This document shows, piece after piece, positions 13,383 to 15,850 of a stretch of 15,850 bases of DNA. The DNA lies in the NCBI GenBank assembly GCA_021826035.1, contig JAKBBE010000059.1, forward strand, positions 1 through 15,850, written 5' to 3'. Source of the stretch: Pseudomonadota bacterium (GTDB lineage: Bacteria; Pseudomonadota; Gammaproteobacteria; Steroidobacterales; Steroidobacteraceae). The translations under genes were made by a program, and so were the position numbers. Below the pieces are notes generated by a model. It worked only from the letters and a program-made list of their open reading frames with translations, ran no database searches and had not been told where the DNA came from. Every line of letters begins with the position of its first letter. The stretch's first letter is position 1.

Positions 13383-15850
13383 TTAGAATCGGTAACTCAC
13401 GTTCACGCCGAGCACCCGAGGGCGCAGCGGCACCTCGGACTTGATGAACTGGGCCGTCGAGGTGAACTGACTGGCATCGCTGTTGCCGAGGTTCTGGCCG
13501 AACAGAGTCGCCGTCCACGCATCCTTCGAGACCCCGATCGAGGCATCGTAGGTGGTGTAGGCCGGTTGCTCGTAGCGGCAGAGCGTGGTGCCGGGGAAAG
13601 ACGACCCGCCACACTGCGGATTGGTCAGACCGTCGGGGTAGGACGCGGGCTCGTTGTACATGCTGCCGACGTGCGCAACCCCTGCTTGCACGAACGATTC
13701 GTAATTCCCCATCATCCACGTGTAACGCACGTGCAGGTTGAATTCCAGTTTCGGAGAGAAGGATGGCACGGTGCCGGCCGGTCCAAGGGGATTGGTCGTC
13801 GGCTGCCCCTTGATTGCGGTGATGCACTGACCGTAATTGGGATTCGTGCCGCCGGTCTTGAGCAGGGTCGGTTCGTTGTCCACCAGGCAGGGTGAATTGG
13901 TCTGCGTGGCGTTGTTGTAGGAGAGCGATCCCTGGATCGTCAGTCCGGTGGCCACCAGGGCATTGAGCTGCAGTTCGCCGCCATCGACCTTGTAATTCGG
14001 GCCATTGAAGGCAAATGAGGTATTGCCCCAGCCGCCGGCAGGATTGAAGAAGAGGAACTGCGCACTGTTCCACAGCATGTGGTAGGCGGAGAGATTCAGC
14101 TGTACCCGATGATCGAGCAGCTGCGTCTTCAGGCCGACCTCGTAGTTGTCGAGCGAGTCCGGCGCGTAGGTGGTCTGCACCTGGTACTGCGGATTGCCGT
14201 TCGCATCGGGTGCCACGTTCTTCTGCACTCGGTTGAAGGCACCCGGCCGAAATCCCTGCGAGTAGGTGAAATAGGCCATCATGTCACGCGAGATATGCCA
14301 CGTGACGTTGAAGCGACTCTTGAAGCCGTGGTAGCTGGAGCGGTAGTTCATCGGGAACATGCCACCGCTGCACTGCCCGTTCGGAACATCGACGCAGGAG
14401 CCATTGGTTCCGTACTGGGAGCCGGTCTGGTACTCGGTGTAGTGGTAGAAGCGGGTTCCAGCCGTCAGCGTGAGGATCTTCGGAATCGCGTCGAAGGAAA
14501 CCGAGGTAAATGCTGCGGTTTGCTTGTAGCCACGCTGGGAATCCTCGCCGAATGCCGTGTTGTCGGGGCGCACCGACGGATCCCAGGCCGGGGACCCGGG
14601 GGCCGGCCGCACGTTCGCGACGCACGGGGCTCCGCCAGCGAGTGCGGCGGAGAGATTCTGCGCCGTGCAAGACGGGATCGTCTTGTAGTTGAAATTCATG
14701 TTGTCCTGGATCTGGAAATCCTCGTAGTACAGTCCGAACAGGCCATGAACACGCCAGCGCGACGGGGTGCTGATGCGCAACTCATGGCTCTGGTGCGTGT
14801 TGCGGACCTGATCGTTCCAGTAGCCAATCGGCGAGTAGCAGGTGGGCGTCGTGGCGGCCCCGAAGCCGGTCCCGCCCGAGCACTGGTAGTATCCGCCGCC
14901 GGCGCTGCGGGCGTAGTTCGTGTAGTCTTCCTGCTGATGGATGTTGCGAACCGTGTAACCGCCCGTGTACACGACTTTGAGCAGATGATCGATGTCCCCC
15001 TTGACCGTCCAGGCGGTGTTCTCCAGCCGGTCCGTGTCGTACGCGGGGGTGAATAGCGTGGCTTCCCAGGGGCCGAGCGTCTGGCCTTCTGAGCCGGTCG
15101 GATATTGAACGTCCTGTCCTTGGGCGTTCATGTCTTGATACATCTGCTCGATCAGCACGTTCCAGTCGTCGTTGATCTTGTACAGCGCGGAGGCCCGAAA
15201 GCCGGTGTAATCGACCGGATTCGTGGCGCGGCCTGCCAGTGCGTAGTTGTTGGCGACCGGGCTGCCGGGGACGGCGCAGTAGCCGGTCTTGGTGGGCAGA
15301 CCGTTGGCGCACAGACCATTGGCGCCCGGCTGGATGTTGAAGTAATGGTTACCCGCATCGTTGTTGCTGCGGGTGAAGGTGCTGGCGACGTTCGTGATGT
15401 AGCCGCCCTGATGGTCGTCATAGATCACGAAGCGGGCGGCGAGTCGATCGGTGATCAATGGTACGTTCAGGACCAGGTCGGCTGCGGCGTTGGGGTCGCC
15501 GTGGGCCGTTACGCCGTACGTCGCGCTCGCGTTGCCTGAGGTCTGATTCAAAATGGGCTTATTGGTGATGTAGCGCACCGCACCGGCTTCGGCGCCGCCG
15601 CCGAACAGTGTCCCCTGGGGGCCTTCGAGCACTTCGATGCGCTTCATGTCGACGAAGTAAATGTCGGCGTTGCGACCTGGAAACGTCATGGCCTGGTTGT
15701 CCAGGTACAGCGCGACATTGGGAAAGGGCGCAATCGTGGCGCTCGATTGGTTGCCGGCATTGCCCGCCGAGAGGCCGCGCATGTAGATCTGGCCCTGACC
15801 CGGCCCGTTCGAGGCGAGCTGGACGTTCGGCAGATACTGAATGACTTGGT
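13383..15850 (-). CDS. TonB-dependent outer-membrane receptor (5' end beyond the window)
   Basis: The reading frame stays open to the right edge, so the true start, signal peptide and TonB box lie outside; 821 residues are visible. The plug domain is recognisable (VIQYLPNVQLAS, IYMRGLS, then KRIEVLEGPQGTLFGGGAEA and AVRYITNKP). The rest is a beta-barrel rich in aromatic-ended strands, closing with RVLGVNVSYRF, the terminal-Phe signal for barrel assembly. Such receptors import iron chelates, cobalamin or glycans with TonB energy. The ligand is not evident: there is no siderophore, heme or SusD-type gene nearby. An ATG at 15782 falls inside the plug and is not the real start. The TPR-sulfotransferase follows after 60 bases and is likely co-transcribed. 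Confidence 0.93.
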   Translation of the reverse strand, partial: QVIQYLPNVQLASNGPGQGQIYMRGLSAGNAGNQSSATIAPFPNVALYLDNQAMTFPGRNADIYFVDMKRIEVLEGPQGTLFGGGAEAGAVRYITNKPILNQTSGNASATYGVTAHGDPNAAADLVLNVPLITDRLAARFVIYDDHQGGYITNVASTFTRSNNDAGNHYFNIQPGANGLCANGLPTKTGYCAVPGSPVANNYALAGRATNPVDYTGFRASALYKINDDWNVLIEQMYQDMNAQGQDVQYPTGSEGQTLGPWEATLFTPAYDTDRLENTAWTVKGDIDHLLKVVYTGGYTVRNIHQQEDYTNYARSAGGGYYQCSGGTGFGAATTPTCYSPIGYWNDQVRNTHQSHELRISTPSRWRVHGLFGLYYEDFQIQDNMNFNYKTIPSCTAQNLSAALAGGAPCVANVRPAPGSPAWDPSVRPDNTAFGEDSQRGYKQTAAFTSVSFDAIPKILTLTAGTRFYHYTEYQTGSQYGTNGSCVDVPNGQCSGGMFPMNYRSSYHGFKSRFNVTWHISRDMMAYFTYSQGFRPGAFNRVQKNVAPDANGNPQYQVQTTYAPDSLDNYEVGLKTQLLDHRVQLNLSAYHMLWNSAQFLFFNPAGGWGNTSFAFNGPNYKVDGGELQLNALVATGLTIQGSLSYNNATQTNSPCLVDNEPTLLKTGGTNPNYGQCITAIKGQPTTNPLGPAGTVPSFSPKLEFNLHVRYTWMMGNYESFVQAGVAHVGSMYNEPASYPDGLTNPQCGGSSFPGTTLCRYEQPAYTTYDASIGVSKDAWTATLFGQNLGNSDASQFTSTAQFIKSEVPLRPRVLGVNVSYRF

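Noticed and set aside
14079..15056. Long + strand open frame opposite the TonB-dependent receptor
   Set aside because: It is a shadow of the receptor gene. The minus strand has plug and barrel motifs throughout, while this frame is Val/Arg/Gly-rich without a domain.
15707..15782. ATG at 15782 as start of the TonB-dependent receptor
   Set aside because: Plug-domain residues continue in frame upstream to the window edge (VIQYLPNVQLAS), so the gene is cut by the window and does not start here.

Overview
The window looks like a chromosomal segment of a high-GC gammaproteobacterium, probably close to Xanthomonadales/Nevskiales. The gene order tolA-tolB-pal-cpoB-queE-queC-tRNA-Lys, the large TonB-dependent receptor and the TPR-sulfotransferase beside it all fit that group. 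The assignment is by gene order and protein character; no similarity search was possible.

Region 1 (1-5312) is an ordinary core block on the + strand. It holds the end of the Tol-Pal envelope operon (tolA, tolB, pal, cpoB), then two genes of 7-deazaguanine (preQ0/queuosine) synthesis, queE and queC, and tRNA-Lys(UUU). Spacing is tight, and cpoB and queE overlap by four bases. Strong hairpins lie between tolB and pal and just inside queE.

Region 2 (5313-7030) is accessory DNA inserted at the 3' end of tRNA-Lys. It begins with a minus-strand toxin-antitoxin locus whose antitoxin is intact and whose RelE/HigB-like toxin is broken twice: by a one-base slip behind its start codon and by an in-frame TGA. 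It continues with mostly empty DNA and then a roughly 250-bp cluster of palindromes. That cluster appears to split a second, decayed copy of the 3' half of tRNA-Lys, which I read as the far attachment site of an old integrated island. The cluster resembles a stand-alone HEARO/omega-RNA-type element; this is a hypothesis. Beyond it lies a second antitoxin (HigA family) with only the last third of its HigB toxin left. No integrase or transposase gene remains.

Region 3 (7033-10286), all on the minus strand, holds a lipoprotein-like alpha/beta hydrolase, about 690 bp with no recognisable gene, and a membrane acyltransferase-3 protein.

Region 4 (10568-15850) holds a small P-loop sulfotransferase on the + strand that converges on a minus-strand pair: a TonB-dependent receptor, running off the right edge, followed by a TPR-sulfotransferase fusion. 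A perfect 15-bp hairpin fills the junction of that pair and covers the place where a ribosome binding site would be expected.

The most interesting part is 5237-6500: a split tRNA-derived attachment site, a palindromic possibly RNA-coding element whose flank matches tRNA-Lys, and two toxin-antitoxin loci that have both lost the toxin and kept the antitoxin.
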